Notes: generated by a model from the sequence alone, not told the origin. Positions 17,105 to 27,618 are shown, counted from the stretch's first letter. The stretch: 64,000 bases of DNA from Thermomicrobiales bacterium (GCA_041390825.1 JAWKPF010000016.1:38533-102532); one strand, 5' to 3'. Translations and numbers: made by a program.

Positions 17105-17863
17105 ATGCGCGTTCGTTCAGTCCTGGATCGCATGCCGCCGCTTTCTCGCAATCTCCGGCTCGATGATGCGCTTGCCCTGCCAGGATGCCCCGTCTGCCGC
17201 ATCGTGCTGCAGCGGGTCGCGCAGACCATCGAGACGATCCAGGACGAACTGGTGCTCGATCCTGCCTACCGAGAGCGAGTCGATGCCGCGTGGGGGTTCT
17301 GCAGCACGCATGCAGCTCAATGGCTCGCCGAAGCGCAGCCCCTGAGCACCGCCATCATCTACGAGGCGGTGCTGGGACGCATCTCGCGAGAGCTGGAACG
17401 CGTCTCACCGACACGAACCGGTCTGCGAGGGCAGCTTGGTTCTCGCATCTCCGGCGGGCGGACGAATCGGGAATGCGCAGCGCTGGTGGAAGCGCGCCCC
17501 TGCCCACTCTGCGTGACGCGCGCCGAACAGGAGCGCGAGCTCGTCGCGCAGTTGCTCGACGGACTACGAACCGCCAGTTTCCGCGAGCGATACCTGTCGT
17601 CTGATGGGTTGTGCGTTTCGCATCTGAATCATGCGCTCTGCGCCGGACCGAGCGCGGAGGCGCTCGATGCGCTGCGTTCGCGGCTGCTTCGCACGCATGA
17701 GACGTTGCGGGCCGACTTGCGAGAAGTCATCCGCAAGCACGACTATCGCTATCAAGACGAGCCGCAGGGCGCCGAATGGAACGCGGTGGAACAGGCGGTT
17801 CGGCATGTCGCCGGGGCACCGGGCATCGACGGTCGACGGGCGAGATCCAGCACAGCAGAGTAA
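17105..17863 (+). CDS. DUF6062-like protein with two CPxC motifs
   Basis: About 252 residues from the ATG at 17105. It carries an N-terminal CPVC followed by a long helix (RIVLQRVAQTIETIQDE) and a Cys-His element (GFCSTHAAQWL), then a second unit with CPLC, a long helix and a GLCVSHL element. This doubled Cys/His pattern suits two metal sites and resembles DUF6062-type proteins; function is unknown. Starts at 17075 (GTG) and 17132 (ATG) are also possible, and none has a clear Shine-Dalgarno site. A promoter lies at 17028-17056. Inorganic pyrophosphatase follows by 72 bases. Confidence 0.7.
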   Translation: MRVRSVLDRMPPLSRNLRLDDALALPGCPVCRIVLQRVAQTIETIQDELVLDPAYRERVDAAWGFCSTHAAQWLAEAQPLSTAIIYEAVLGRISRELERVSPTRTGLRGQLGSRISGGRTNRECAALVEARPCPLCVTRAEQERELVAQLLDGLRTASFRERYLSSDGLCVSHLNHALCAGPSAEALDALRSRLLRTHETLRADLREVIRKHDYRYQDEPQGAEWNAVEQAVRHVAGAPGIDGRRARSSTAE

Positions 17864-17935
17864 CCTCCGGCAGTGAACTGCAAAAGCGGCGAAGATGTAT
17901 CCACCATCGAATCAACCATGGGATAAGGGAGTAGC

Positions 17936-18442
17936 GTGTCCAATCCGTCCAATCCAATCGATCGATCGACCGTTCTCGCATTCATCGAGATTCCCCGCGG
18001 CAGTCGCAACAAGTACGAGTTCGACGAGGCCACGGGGAGACTGCGGCTCGACCGGGTGCTCTACTCCTCGGTTCACTATCCCACCGACTATGGGTTCATT
18101 CCCGATACCCTGGCCGAGGATGGAGACCATCTCGACATCCTGGTGCTCATGCAGGAACCGACGTTCCCCGGCTGCTACATCGATGCGCGGCCGATTGGGC
18201 TCGACATGTCGGATGAGAAGGGTTCCGACTTCAAGGTGCTGGCGGTCCCGGTAGGCGACCCGCGTTATCAGCATGTATCCGATCTCTCGCATCTTGGCGA
18301 CCATTGGCTGCGCGAGATCGAGACGTTTTTCGCCACGTACAAGCTGCTCGAACCGAAGCAGACCGAGGTGCTCGGCTGGCATGACGCATCCTTTGCCTGG
18401 GATGTGATCGAAGCCTGCCGCGCCCGCTACGAAAAGGAGTAG
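17936..18442 (+). CDS. ppa: Inorganic pyrophosphatase (family I)
   Basis: Hydrolyses pyrophosphate to phosphate, pulling biosynthetic reactions forward. The 168-residue protein has the family I signature EDGDHLDILV at residues 61-70, with the metal-binding Asp residues, plus RGSRNKYE near 21-28 and YPTDYGFIP near 48-56 that hold the substrate. The GTG start at 17936 has AAGGGAG five bases upstream. Since this organism also seems to have a PPi-type phosphofructokinase, PPi could be both an energy donor and a waste product; the balance is unknown. Confidence 0.93.
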   Translation: MSNPSNPIDRSTVLAFIEIPRGSRNKYEFDEATGRLRLDRVLYSSVHYPTDYGFIPDTLAEDGDHLDILVLMQEPTFPGCYIDARPIGLDMSDEKGSDFKVLAVPVGDPRYQHVSDLSHLGDHWLREIETFFATYKLLEPKQTEVLGWHDASFAWDVIEACRARYEKE

Positions 18443-18469
18443 CCCGGGACGATCGGGCTCCACGCGCCG

Positions 18470-19687
18470 ATGCCGATCGATCTGCCTGCTTCCAAGCCGC
18501 CAATCACACCGGAAACCGGGTTGGGCGGACGTCGCCCACGGTTCTTCTATTTGGTCAGTCTGCCGCTCTGGTTGGCGGTCGTGCTGCGGTCATTCGATGC
18601 GGACGGGGATGCGGATCGGCAACCCCTGACTCTTCTGTTGCTCCTGGTCTATCTGGCGCTCTTCGTCACCGGCGACCGGCTGAGTCGCCGCTTTCACTGG
18701 TATGAGCATCTCTATTTCGGGCTGCAGCTCACGATCGTCTTTGCGGCGATGGTGGCCCAGCCCGAGCTCGACTTTTTTCCAGTCTTGTTGATTCCAATAA
18801 GCGCGCAGATTGCGCTCGTTCCCGATCGCCGCTGGCGGCGTTTCTGGTTCGCAGCGACCTTCGCGGTCATGACTGCGGGGTTGCTGATTTTTCAGGAGCT
18901 CTGGCCGCAGCTCGCTGGCGATCATCTTGTTGTACATCGTCGGATACGTTCTCATTGCATCCTATGCGACGGTCACCGAGCAGAGAGAGCGTGCAGGTTC
19001 AGGCACGCTCCCTCGTCGTGGAACTGCAGGAAGCGAACCGCCAACTGACCGAGAGTGCCGCAACGATCGAGAATCTGGCGATTGTGGAAGAGCGCAACCG
19101 GCTGGCGCGCGAGTTGCACGATTCAGTTAGTCAGTCACTTTATGGTTTGGTGCTCAGCAGCGAAGCGGCCAGACGCAACCTTGCGAGCGGCAATCACGAT
19201 GGTCTCGTAGAGGAACTCGATTCCATGAGCGAAGCCGCTCGCACCGCACAGGCGGAGATGCGCCTGCTGATCTACGAGCTGCGCCCACCAGAGATGGAGG
19301 AGCTCGGACTGCAACGCGCGCTCGAGAATCGACTGGCCACCGTCGAGCGCCGTACCGGTCTGCAGGCAACGATCACGTACGACGTTGAGCGATGTACCGC
19401 CTGCACCGATCGAGCTCGAGCGCATCGCAATCGAGGCGTTGACCAATGCGGTACGGCACAGCGGCGCGTCGAATGTACGCGTCGTGGTTCGCCAGGGACG
19501 GGCGATCGCTGGTGCTGGACGTGGAGGATGACGGCGGTTGGGATCGAAACCGGCGCCGCTGCTGATCGGATCTGGCGGCATGCGCGCATGCGTGAACGGG
19601 CGAAACGTCTCGGCGGAACGTTTACTGTCGTGTCGGATCCAGGCAATGAACCCGCGTGCGGGTGTGAGACGCCGCTGCGGCTGCTGG
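18470..19687 (+). pseudogene. Broken NarL-type histidine kinase
   Basis: Pieces of one sensor kinase lie in three frames. The N-terminal frame (from ATG 18470) encodes four to five membrane helices. The next piece continues the last helix (LLYIVGYVLIASYATVTEQ). A third carries the HisKA_3 region with phosphoacceptor His in ELHDSVSQ (codon 19117-19119) and NRLARELHDS. The ATP-binding N-box (EALTNAVRHSGAS) is in another frame near 19426-19465, and a G-box-like GGTF follows later. At least five frame changes (near 18.92, 18.99, 19.39, 19.50 and 19.55 kb) separate them. Each piece is well conserved, so the loss is recent or is an assembly fault. The frame breaks remove any functional protein as given. 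Confidence 0.8.
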
Positions 19688-20321
19688 TCACGCTTTATTT
19701 CATTGCCGACGATCATGCAATTGTGCGCAAAGGATTCGCGCGCTGCTCGACCGAACCCGACGCGTCGAAGTCATTGGCGAAGCGGGGAGATTGTCGCCAT
19801 TGAACGGGTGCGTTGGTGTTGCGCCCAGATGACGCTCATGGACCCCGTTCTTCCTGGAATGGAAGGAACTGAGGCGATCGCGCCATCCGGGCAACCCTGG
19901 TCACCGAGGCGCGCATTCTGGCGTTGACCAGCTTCGTCACCGATGAAAAGGTGCTCCCGGCGATTCGCGCTGGGGCGCGCGGCTACCTGCTCAAGGACTC
20001 CTCACCGGAGGACCTCGTGCGGGCGATTCGCCAGGTGGACCGAGGCGAATCGCCAATCGACCCGTCGGTCGCGGGTCGGATCATGAGCGCGCTCAGTCAA
20101 GCGGCATCGGCAACTCCGGCCACCGATGGGCTCACCACCCGCGAGCTCGATGTGCTGCGCGAGGTGGCAAGTACTCGAACCAGAGAGTAGCCGCGCACCG
20201 CTCAGTGAAGCTACTGTGCGCACCCACATCAGCCATATCCTGAGCAAGCTGGGACTTGCCAGCCGTACGCAGGCGACGCTCTACGGCCTTCGGGGAGGGA
20301 CTCGTTACGCTCGACGACTGA
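19688..20321 (+). pseudogene. Broken NarL/LuxR-type response regulator
   Basis: The receiver start (FIADDHAIVRKGF near 19700) has the two acidic residues of this family. The phosphoacceptor Asp is likely codon 19841-19843, in LMDPVLPGMEG, but this lies in another frame. A third frame carries the receiver's end (GARGYLLKDSSPEDLVRAI) and the start of the LuxR HTH (LTTRELDVLREV). The rest of the HTH (SEATVRTHISHILSKLGL) is in a further frame. The end matches REGLVTLDD plus stop at 20319-20321 only if one G is dropped from the GGGG run near 20292. It was the partner of the upstream kinase. Confidence 0.78.
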
Positions 20322-20524
20322 TCGCCCAGATGCTGCATCGCCAGTCGCGCAGAAAAACGGTTCCCGGCTGGCGACCGGCCTTCTACAACATTCCGCTGAC
20401 CTGCTCCCCTGAATCACCACCAAACAGCGGAGAGCGAATTCCATCGGACGGCGGTCGGCAAGTCGATCTCCCGCCGATACAACGAGTGTGGGCGCTGATC
20501 AGCGCCGATTGGCTTCGTTGATGG

Positions 20525-22720
20525 ATGACTGCCGCCATGTTGAACGGTTTTCAGGAGGCGCTGCCTCGATATTCATTTTCCTCTCCGCGACGTACGATCC
20601 TGATTTGGATGGCTGGACTGGTGCTGCTCGTCACGCTTGCCGCGGTGGCCGGCGGAGAGCTCGGTACAGAGAATCAGTTCATCTCAGAGCCAGAATCGGT
20701 GCAGGCCGATCGGCTCCTCGAGAGCGAGTGGGGAGCGGAAGATCAATCAGACGACTATCCCGAGCTGCTGGTCGTCGAATCCGCTGGAATGACACTGGAT
20801 GACCCCGCCTACCACACCGCGGTGGAATCGCTGGCGCGGGCGCTCGAGACGAATGGAGCGACCGCCATCACCTGGTACGAAGCGAACGAAGCTGGGGATG
20901 AGCGGGCAGACACGCTGAGGTCAGCCGATGGAACGACCACCCTGATCCCATATCGTCCCAGTGGCGAACGCGATGCAGCTGATGCCGCGGTGCTTGCCGC
21001 AGCCACCGAGTGGCGTCATTGGTGCATTTCGTCAGCGAAGATCGTTTCGATGACGCAGTCGACGAGATGACCGAACACGATCTCATCCGTTCGGAAGTGT
21101 TTGGTCTTCCAGCGGCTTTGCTGGTGCTGATCCTTGTGTTCGGCGCGCTGGTGGCGGCTGGAATTCCGATCGTGTTGTCGATCGTTTCCATCGCCGGGGC
21201 GGTGGGGTTGACGCTGCTCCTGGGTCGGGTGACCTCGATGTCGGTCTACGCGCTCAACATGATTTCCATGATTGGTCTGGCGGTCGGGGTGGACTACGCG
21301 CTCTTCATCGTCGACCGGTTCAGGGAAGAACGCCGGATGGGACATGCACCGGCTGAAGCGATGGCGCGCACCGCCGCTACCTCTGGGCGCGCGGTCCTCT
21401 TTTCAGGGGCGACCGTGGCAATCAGCCTGCTGGGCATGCTCCTGCTCCCCACCACGCTCTTTCGCAGTCTCGGTGCTGGAGCAATCCTGGTGGTCGTGGT
21501 CGCACTCCTGGCGACGCTCACTTTGCTTCCGGCGCCTGGCGATCTCGGGGAGCAGGCTCGACTGGCCGCGTCGTCCGCAATGGCTTGGAGCGCGCACAAG
21601 GGCGACGCACTCGGACCGGCTCGTCCGTTTGGTGCTGCGACGGCCGGGGATCAGCGCCTTGGCTGCCATTGCAGTTCTCTTCCTGCTTGCCTTGCCAGCT
21701 CTGTCGATGGAACGCGGGGCTGCCGGAATCGAATCGATGCCACCTGGCGATCTACGCGCTGGATACGAAATTTTGGCTCGCGACTTCGCTGCCGGCCTGA
21801 CCGATCCGGTCGAAATTGTGGTTGCCGGATCGAATGACGACGCGACCAACGGCGCCATCGAGCGACTGCTGGACGGTCTCGCGGCCGATTCCGCGTTCGC
21901 CCCGCCGACGGACCAAGCATGGAACGATGCAGGCACCTTGGCATTGGTCGAAGTGCCACTCACCATCGACGGAAACACGCCCGAGGCCTATGCCGCAATC
22001 GAGCGCTTGCGTGTCGACCTGATACCGACGGCCTTTGCCGGGATCGACGCGTGCGTCCTGGTTGGCGGGGATGTCGCCGAAACGGCCGACTTCGATGCGC
22101 TGGTCGGCCTGTGGACACCGCGGGTCTTGGCGATCGTTCTTGGGCTTTCATTCCTGGTGCTGCTACTGGCATTCCGGTCGATCGTCGTACCGGTGAAGGC
22201 GCTTCTGCTGAATTTGCTTTCGGTCGGTGCAGCCTATGGGGCGATGGTTTTCGTCTTCCAGCAAGGGCATGGTGTCGGGCTATTCGGTTTCCAACGAACA
22301 CCAACCATCGAGGCCTGGATCCCAATCTTTCTCTTCAGCATCCTCTTCGGATTGTCGATGGACTACCACATCTTCCTTTTATCCCGAATTCGGGAAGCGT
22401 GGGACCGGACCGGCGACAATTCGCTGGCCGTTGCCGATGGGCTGCATGTCACCCGGCGCATCATCACCGGTGCTGCGGCAATCATGGTGGTCGTATTCGC
22501 CGCATTCGCTACAGCCGATCTGGTGATGTTCCAGCAGCTTGGTTTCGGGTTGGCGGTCGCGATACTCCTCGATGCCACCGTGATTCGGCTGGTGCTCGTG
22601 CCTGCTTCGATGCGCTTGCTCGGCGACTGGAACTGGTACCTCCCTCACCGGCTCGAGTGGCTCCCAAGGGTGCACGTGGAGTCGGCGAGGACGTCCGACT
22701 CTGCGGTCACCGTGGGATGA
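20525..22720 (+). pseudogene. MMPL/RND-family membrane transporter, two frameshifts
   Basis: Three overlapping frames together give about 730 residues of an MMPL (mycobacterial-type RND) exporter: first helix near residue 25, an outside loop, helices 2-6 with GLAVGVDYALFIVDRF, a second half with the partner loop and FLFSILFGLSMDYHIFLLSR. The GxxxDY / GLSMDY segments are the paired proton-relay Asp motifs of this family. Frame changes occur near 21.01 kb and 21.54 kb. A terminator hairpin at 22740-22767 follows. It was probably regulated by the broken two-component pair just upstream. Substrate (lipid, drug or other) cannot be told. Confidence 0.82.
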
Positions 22721-22739
22721 CCTGTCGGTCTGTTCGAAT

Positions 22740-22773
22740 ACTGGCGGGCCGCATGCTGCCCGCCAGTCCGTTC
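22740..22773 (+). terminator. Terminator after the MMPL locus
   Basis: ACTGGCGGG at 22740-22748 pairs with CCCGCCAGT at 22759-22767, extended by one more pair inside (10 bp in all), and a T-rich end (ccgttcttt) follows. It isolates the MMPL locus from the FAD oxidoreductase, whose promoter should lie within the next 90 bases. Confidence 0.75.
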
Positions 22774-22866
22774 TTTCCCAATCGCGGAGCCGGTCGTCCT
22801 GGCGAGCGTGGCCGGTATGGACTGATAGACTTCCGGGAGTTCGGCGGCAACGAGAGGAAGACGGCG

Positions 22867-24075
22867 ATGTCTGGTCCAGATGTGATCGTGGTTGGTGGCG
22901 GTGTCAATGGTTGCTCGATTGCGTTTCGATTGGCGCAGGCGGGCAAGAAGGTGCATCTCTTCGACCAGCGAGGCATCTGTTCCGGAGCGTCGGGTCGCAA
23001 CGGCGGCATGACCAGCGAGGGCGCGCGCATGCATAGCGATGGCGCACGCCAGCTCTATGACATCACCTCGGCCAACTGGCGCATGTTGCAGGAGCTGCCG
23101 GACGAACTGGGGGTCGATTTCCAGCTGCGAAAATCGGGCACGATCGAGATCGGGCAAACCAAAGCGCAGTGGGACCACATGGTCGAGCGATATGAAATCG
23201 AGCGCGCCGCTGGAGCAAGCCCCGAACTTCTGGACGCGAAAGAGACCCGCAAACTGATGCCTGCGGTGACCGAGGACATCTACGGTTCCAAGTACACACG
23301 CAGCGCCGGTCATCTTTGGCCATTTGCGCTGGTCGACGGGTTTGCCAATGCGGCTGCCCGCCTCGGTGCCGAGATTCGCACACATACCCCGGTTGCGAAG
23401 ATTCTGGAGCATTCAGGACGCGCTGCCGGCGTCGAGTTGCTGGACGGCTCACGTGTGCATGCCGAAGAAGTCGTGCTGGCGACCAACTCGTACACGCCGC
23501 TGCTCTTGCGCCAATTGCCAGCGGGCGCCATCGTTCCGGCACGCGGCCAGATTCTCGCTACCGAGCCGGTCGCGCCTATCTTGCCGCTCGCCTGGGGCAA
23601 TAACTTCGACAAGGAATACGGCCGTCAGGTGCCCGGTGGCCCCATCGTTTGCGGGGGATTCCGCCGCCTGGATGAGCAGGAAGGACTCGGACTCTACGAA
23701 GAGCGGGTCACGCTGCCGGTCATGAGCGGAATCGGCAAGCGGCTCGTTGGGCTGTTCCCGGTGTTGAAAGGCGTGCGCGTGGTGCGCATGTGGGCCGGAA
23801 TCATGGGATTTACACCGGACGGACTGCCATTGATCGGACGCACCAGCATCATGCAGGGACTCACGATCGTGGCCGGATTCAACGGCGGCGGGTTTTCCTG
23901 GGGCGCAATCAACGGCAAGATCGTTGCCGATGAGATCACGGGCAGGAACCACGGGTTCGATCTGAGCTACTTCCTTCCCGACCGGTTCGTGGAAAAAGGA
24001 ACCGCCTGGCACAACCCATATACCGCCGGCGAGAAGGGCCAGACCGCTCGCACGGCCAGCGCGGCGGTGCTGTAA
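22867..24075 (+). CDS. FAD-dependent oxidoreductase (DAO family)
   Basis: A 402-residue flavoprotein that oxidises an amine or amino acid. The N-terminal FAD-binding motif is VVGGGVNGCSIAFRL (GxGxxG type), with a Glu/Asp partner (LFDQRG) and GRNGG after it. The C-terminal GFTPDGLPLIGR and GFNGGGFSWG segments are typical of glycine/sarcosine oxidase-like (DAO) proteins. No covalent-FAD Cys motif was identified. I chose the ATG at 22867 with AGAGGAAG upstream; the open frame reaches back much further but only as antisense to nothing and through the MMPL gene. It stands alone, so the substrate (sarcosine, glycine, D-amino acid) is open. Confidence 0.85.
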   Translation: MSGPDVIVVGGGVNGCSIAFRLAQAGKKVHLFDQRGICSGASGRNGGMTSEGARMHSDGARQLYDITSANWRMLQELPDELGVDFQLRKSGTIEIGQTKAQWDHMVERYEIERAAGASPELLDAKETRKLMPAVTEDIYGSKYTRSAGHLWPFALVDGFANAAARLGAEIRTHTPVAKILEHSGRAAGVELLDGSRVHAEEVVLATNSYTPLLLRQLPAGAIVPARGQILATEPVAPILPLAWGNNFDKEYGRQVPGGPIVCGGFRRLDEQEGLGLYEERVTLPVMSGIGKRLVGLFPVLKGVRVVRMWAGIMGFTPDGLPLIGRTSIMQGLTIVAGFNGGGFSWGAINGKIVADEITGRNHGFDLSYFLPDRFVEKGTAWHNPYTAGEKGQTARTASAAVL

Positions 24076-24088
24076 ACGACGCCACGAC

Positions 24089-25086
24089 CTATTCGTGGAT
24101 GAGCATCGGGGCGCTGAGCGGGGTCCATTGGTAGAGCCACTCGGCATCAGGCACGGCCAGGGTGACGCAGCCATGGCTGACGGCATTGCCGAAGTCTTCA
24201 TGCCAATAAACGCCGTGGATGTAGTACCCGCCCGAGCGAAAGACCATGATCCAGGGCACACCCGGAATGTCCCAATGCTCGCCGTTGACGGTGGCTACCG
24301 TTCGCTTGGCTGGAACCTTTTGCGAGATCGTGAAGGCTCCGAGTGGGGTGCGAAAACCGGGCTTCCCTGAACTGATGATCAGACGGGCGTCCGGTTCACG
24401 GTCGTTCCAGGCGATCAGCGTCTGATTCGAGATGTCGACCTCGATCCATTTCTCGTTCGGCCGAAAAGCTCTATGTATCTGGTCGCCAGCCAACCCTCGA
24501 CCTCCGGCAACTGAACGTGGATCCAGTCGGACTCACTGGAGCCGTCGACAGTGTCCAGCACGGTGGCGAGCGTGTTGGTGGACAGCTCGCGCAGGACTGT
24601 GCTTCTGGCATTAGGTTGCGCACGCAGTTTCAATCGAACCCGGGGGCGCACCAGGTCGCCGGGTCGAAACGATGCGAGCGCACGATCGCCGGGCGCGTCC
24701 GGTCGTGAGACTGTGAGGGGGACGCTTGCCCGGGCCTCGACCAGGTCCAGGTAGCGCGTGGCGACATAGCATGGAGCGCCGGTTGCGTCGGAATCTTCCC
24801 GCACCCTGGCCCAAATGCGCCCCTCGGAGCGTATCGGATCGCTCAACAGCTCGACACGTTCACCCGCCTCGAAGGTGCGCAAGATTGTGGCGGCGGTGGA
24901 CATCCACGCGCGCCCATTGACCGAAGCGCGGTTGATTTGAGCCAAATCGCCTGTCATCAGGTTGGTGCGCTCCGTTGCAGGAATGACCAGCATTTCCGAT
25001 CGAGCGCTTCTGGACCCGCTCTCCGTCTCACCGTGAGCCAGGAGTGCAGGTACGGGGTCGATTGAATCGGGCGATGGATCGATCAC
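24089..25086 (-). pseudogene. SH3b-YkuD L,D-transpeptidase with a frameshift
   Basis: The upstream frame (25086 to about 24460) encodes two SH3b-like domains (NRASVNGRAWMST and RPRVRLKLRAQPNARST) after a GTG start. The downstream frame (to 24089) encodes a YkuD catalytic domain with HGVYWHEDFG and SHGCVTLAV. The catalytic Cys and His are intact. The two frames join if one T is added to the TTTT run near 24468-24472 (minus strand), restoring LFRPNEKW. No signal peptide is seen at the N-terminus, unlike the larger paralogue next door, so the true start may also be altered. It cross-links peptidoglycan peptides if functional. Confidence 0.78.
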
Positions 25087-25173
25087 GAGCGGAACTCAGG
25101 GCGTTGGCGATGACTTGCCGGCGACTTGCCGGCGCGAACTATCGACGGAGGAGGGATCCATGCGCAAGGGACG

Positions 25174-25208
25174 AAAAAACGGGGCATCCCCGGGAGGGAC
25201 ACCCCGTT
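25174..25208 (-). terminator. Rho-independent terminator after the large L,D-transpeptidase
   Basis: Read on the minus strand, AACGGGG (25208-25202) pairs with CCCCGTT (25184-25178), with a GC-rich inner part, and is followed by a run of six T. It lies 24 bases after the stop codon at 25233. Confidence 0.85.
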
Positions 25209-25232
25209 CTATCTGTGCGATCGTGGGGATCG

Positions 25233-27482
25233 CTAGTAGTGAATCCAAACGCGCGTGCCCGAAGGCGCCCAACCGTACAGCCACTCGGCATACGGCACCG
25301 GGAGATTGACGCATCCGTGGCTCCGCACTCTACCGAAGTCGTTGTGCCAGTAGGCGCCGTGGATGTAGAACCCGCCAGCACGGAAGAGCATGGCCCATGG
25401 GACGCCCGGAGTGTTCCAGCACTCGCCGTTGACACACGCGGCCATGGTGACCGAGGGGTACTTGGTCGAGATGTAGTACGTGCCGGTCGGCGTGCTGAAG
25501 CCGGGCTTGCCGGTGCTGACCAATGAACTGGACACGACGGTCGATCCGCGCCAAACGGTCATCGTTTGGGTGCTCAGGTTGACTTCGATCCATTTCTCGC
25601 CGCTGGTAACGGCCGGGCAGTAGGCCGTGATGTCGCCCAGCGATGTCTTGACGATCACTCCCTCGGCGCTTCCGGCGCTGTCATCGAAGATCTGGCTGGA
25701 CGTGAGCTTGCGGATGCCGCTGGCCGCGCTGCCGGCGGAGTACGAAAGCGTCACGTTCGGTCCGACATTGTCGCCAACCGAGAATGGCTCCGCGCCGCTC
25801 GGCTGGTAGATCGAACCGATGCTGATGACCTTGATCGACTGCGAATTGGTGTTCGTGACGAGCACACGTTCGGGGTTCGACGTGCAGTCGATATAGACGG
25901 CAATCCTGCCCGCCTGCGGACCAACCGTGGGTGTGACCGAACTGAGCTTCTGCAGATAGGCGGCCGAGACCCAGCCAGTCCCAAGCGGAAACTCGACCTG
26001 CACCCAGGTGGTGCTGCCGACCTTGGATTGCACACCAAGCGCGATGCCCTGGTTGCCCTTGTTGAGCTGACCGAGCGCGGTGCTCGAAGTGCTCGGACCG
26101 ACACGCAGGTTGACCGGACCGGTGACGACGATCTTTTCGCCCGCGGCGAACGGACCGCCCGGCGTGCTGCCGCCGACCAGCTTGGTGTAGCGGGCTGCTA
26201 TCCAGCCGTTCCCCGTCGGGAACTGCACCTGAATCCAGTCGTCGTTGCCGACTTTCTGATATCCGGCCATGACTGTGCCGACGGTCCGGGACGAGATCGT
26301 CTTCACCACCGGGTTCGTGGTGCCGGCGCCAGTGCGCAGGTTGACCGTGGCGGTGGTCTCGATCATGTCGCCGACCTTGTACGGTCCGCCAGTAACGACC
26401 GTGCCGGAAACCGTCGGTGTCACGCCGCCACCAGCCTGGATCACATCGAGGTACTGCGCAGCGACATAGCACTCGATCGTGGTGCCGAGCGGTCTGATCT
26501 TGGACCACCAATAGCCGCCAGACGACGCCGGATCGGAGATGACGATCGCGCGCTCGTTCTTCTCCAGGATGCGGGTGACGGTTCCAGAGGTCGAGGCGGA
26601 CGAACGGCAATTGAGCGATTGATTGGCTGCGACCAGGTCACCCGCGTGGATGTTGCGGTAGGTCGGCGTCGGCGTCAGCGTCGCCACGAGTGTGTTGGTT
26701 GGCGTGTTGGTGACGGTCGGTGTGTTGGTCACCGTTGGGGTGAGAGTCTCGGTCGGGGTCAACGTGACCGTTGGTGTCAGCGTCTCGGTCGGCGTTGTCG
26801 TGATCGTCGGTGTCTCGGTGACGGTTGCCGTTTCCGTCACAGTGGCAGTACTGGTCACCGTACTGGTCGGGGTATTCGACGGAGTTGGCGTGATCGTCGG
26901 AGGAACGCCGTATCCCGGCTCCGCCAGATCGACATATTTCCCAGCCAGATAGCACTGCGTCGTGGCAGCGTCCAGGAACTGGACCTTGATCCAGTCATAG
27001 CCGCCAGCCAGCACGGCGTACTCGAGGAAGACGCCTGACTCGCCGTTGTAGGCAACCTTGATCACCTGGTCGGCGACGGACGGACCAACGCGGCAGTTGA
27101 CCCGCGCGGTGGTCACAAAACGATCGCCGTACACGAAGTTCTTGTATGGAGTCGCCGATGGCTCGGTGGTCGCCGTTTCTGTCGGCGAGGCGGTCATCGT
27201 CTCGGCCGGAAGAACTGGTTCGTCCGTGGCAGATGGCTCCGCGGTTGGTGGAACCTCGGTGTTGGTTGCGGTCGGAACGGGAGGCTCGGTGGGCGCCGGT
27301 ACCTCAGTTGGCGTTTCGGTCGGCGGAACCTCCTCCTCGACGGGAGGCGGCTCTTCGCCTTCCTGTTCAGCGACGACGGAACCCTCGGGTTGCGCGAGCG
27401 CGGCGTACGCCGGTTGGAATGCAGGAAGCGCCAGTGCTGCCAGCAACGACAACAGGAGCACCAGCGAGGCAATGCGTTTCAA
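25233..27482 (-). CDS. Secreted SH3b-repeat L,D-transpeptidase with Thr/Pro linker
   Basis: A 749-residue exported protein. Residues 1-27 form a signal peptide (basic start, long hydrophobic core, AYA-like end). Two Thr/Pro/Glu-rich linkers (about 35-115 and 195-275) separate SH3b domains, of which four are visible (first near 120-190, second near 275-345, third near 370-430, fourth near 440-505). A beta domain resembling a lamin-tail or Ig-like fold follows (about 515-600). The YkuD catalytic domain ends the protein, with HGAYWHNDFG and SHGCVNL holding the catalytic His and Cys. It forms 3-3 cross-links or attaches proteins to peptidoglycan. The start is TTG with GAAGGG upstream. The linker DNA is repetitive because of the Thr/Pro bias. 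Confidence 0.88.
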   Translation of the reverse strand: MKRIASLVLLLSLLAALALPAFQPAYAALAQPEGSVVAEQEGEEPPPVEEEVPPTETPTEVPAPTEPPVPTATNTEVPPTAEPSATDEPVLPAETMTASPTETATTEPSATPYKNFVYGDRFVTTARVNCRVGPSVADQVIKVAYNGESGVFLEYAVLAGGYDWIKVQFLDAATTQCYLAGKYVDLAEPGYGVPPTITPTPSNTPTSTVTSTATVTETATVTETPTITTTPTETLTPTVTLTPTETLTPTVTNTPTVTNTPTNTLVATLTPTPTYRNIHAGDLVAANQSLNCRSSASTSGTVTRILEKNERAIVISDPASSGGYWWSKIRPLGTTIECYVAAQYLDVIQAGGGVTPTVSGTVVTGGPYKVGDMIETTATVNLRTGAGTTNPVVKTISSRTVGTVMAGYQKVGNDDWIQVQFPTGNGWIAARYTKLVGGSTPGGPFAAGEKIVVTGPVNLRVGPSTSSTALGQLNKGNQGIALGVQSKVGSTTWVQVEFPLGTGWVSAAYLQKLSSVTPTVGPQAGRIAVYIDCTSNPERVLVTNTNSQSIKVISIGSIYQPSGAEPFSVGDNVGPNVTLSYSAGSAASGIRKLTSSQIFDDSAGSAEGVIVKTSLGDITAYCPAVTSGEKWIEVNLSTQTMTVWRGSTVVSSSLVSTGKPGFSTPTGTYYISTKYPSVTMAACVNGECWNTPGVPWAMLFRAGGFYIHGAYWHNDFGRVRSHGCVNLPVPYAEWLYGWAPSGTRVWIHY

Positions 27483-27618
27483 ATGTAAACCCTTCCCGTC
27501 GACCCCAATCGACGAATCCCAAGAACAATACCCAGTTTCCCCACGTTCATTCTACACAGCGCGCGGAGGGGCAAAAAGGTTTCCTGGGTGCCCGAATGGG
27601 TACGAACGGACCCTTGCG

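Noticed and set aside
21919..22866. Long N-terminal extension of the FAD oxidoreductase frame
   Set aside because: The stretch lies inside the MMPL gene in another frame; the ATG at 22867 with AGAGGAAG is the sensible start.
26690..26890. Tandem DNA repeat inside the large L,D-transpeptidase
   Set aside because: It encodes the Thr/Pro linker and follows the protein frame; counted as coding.
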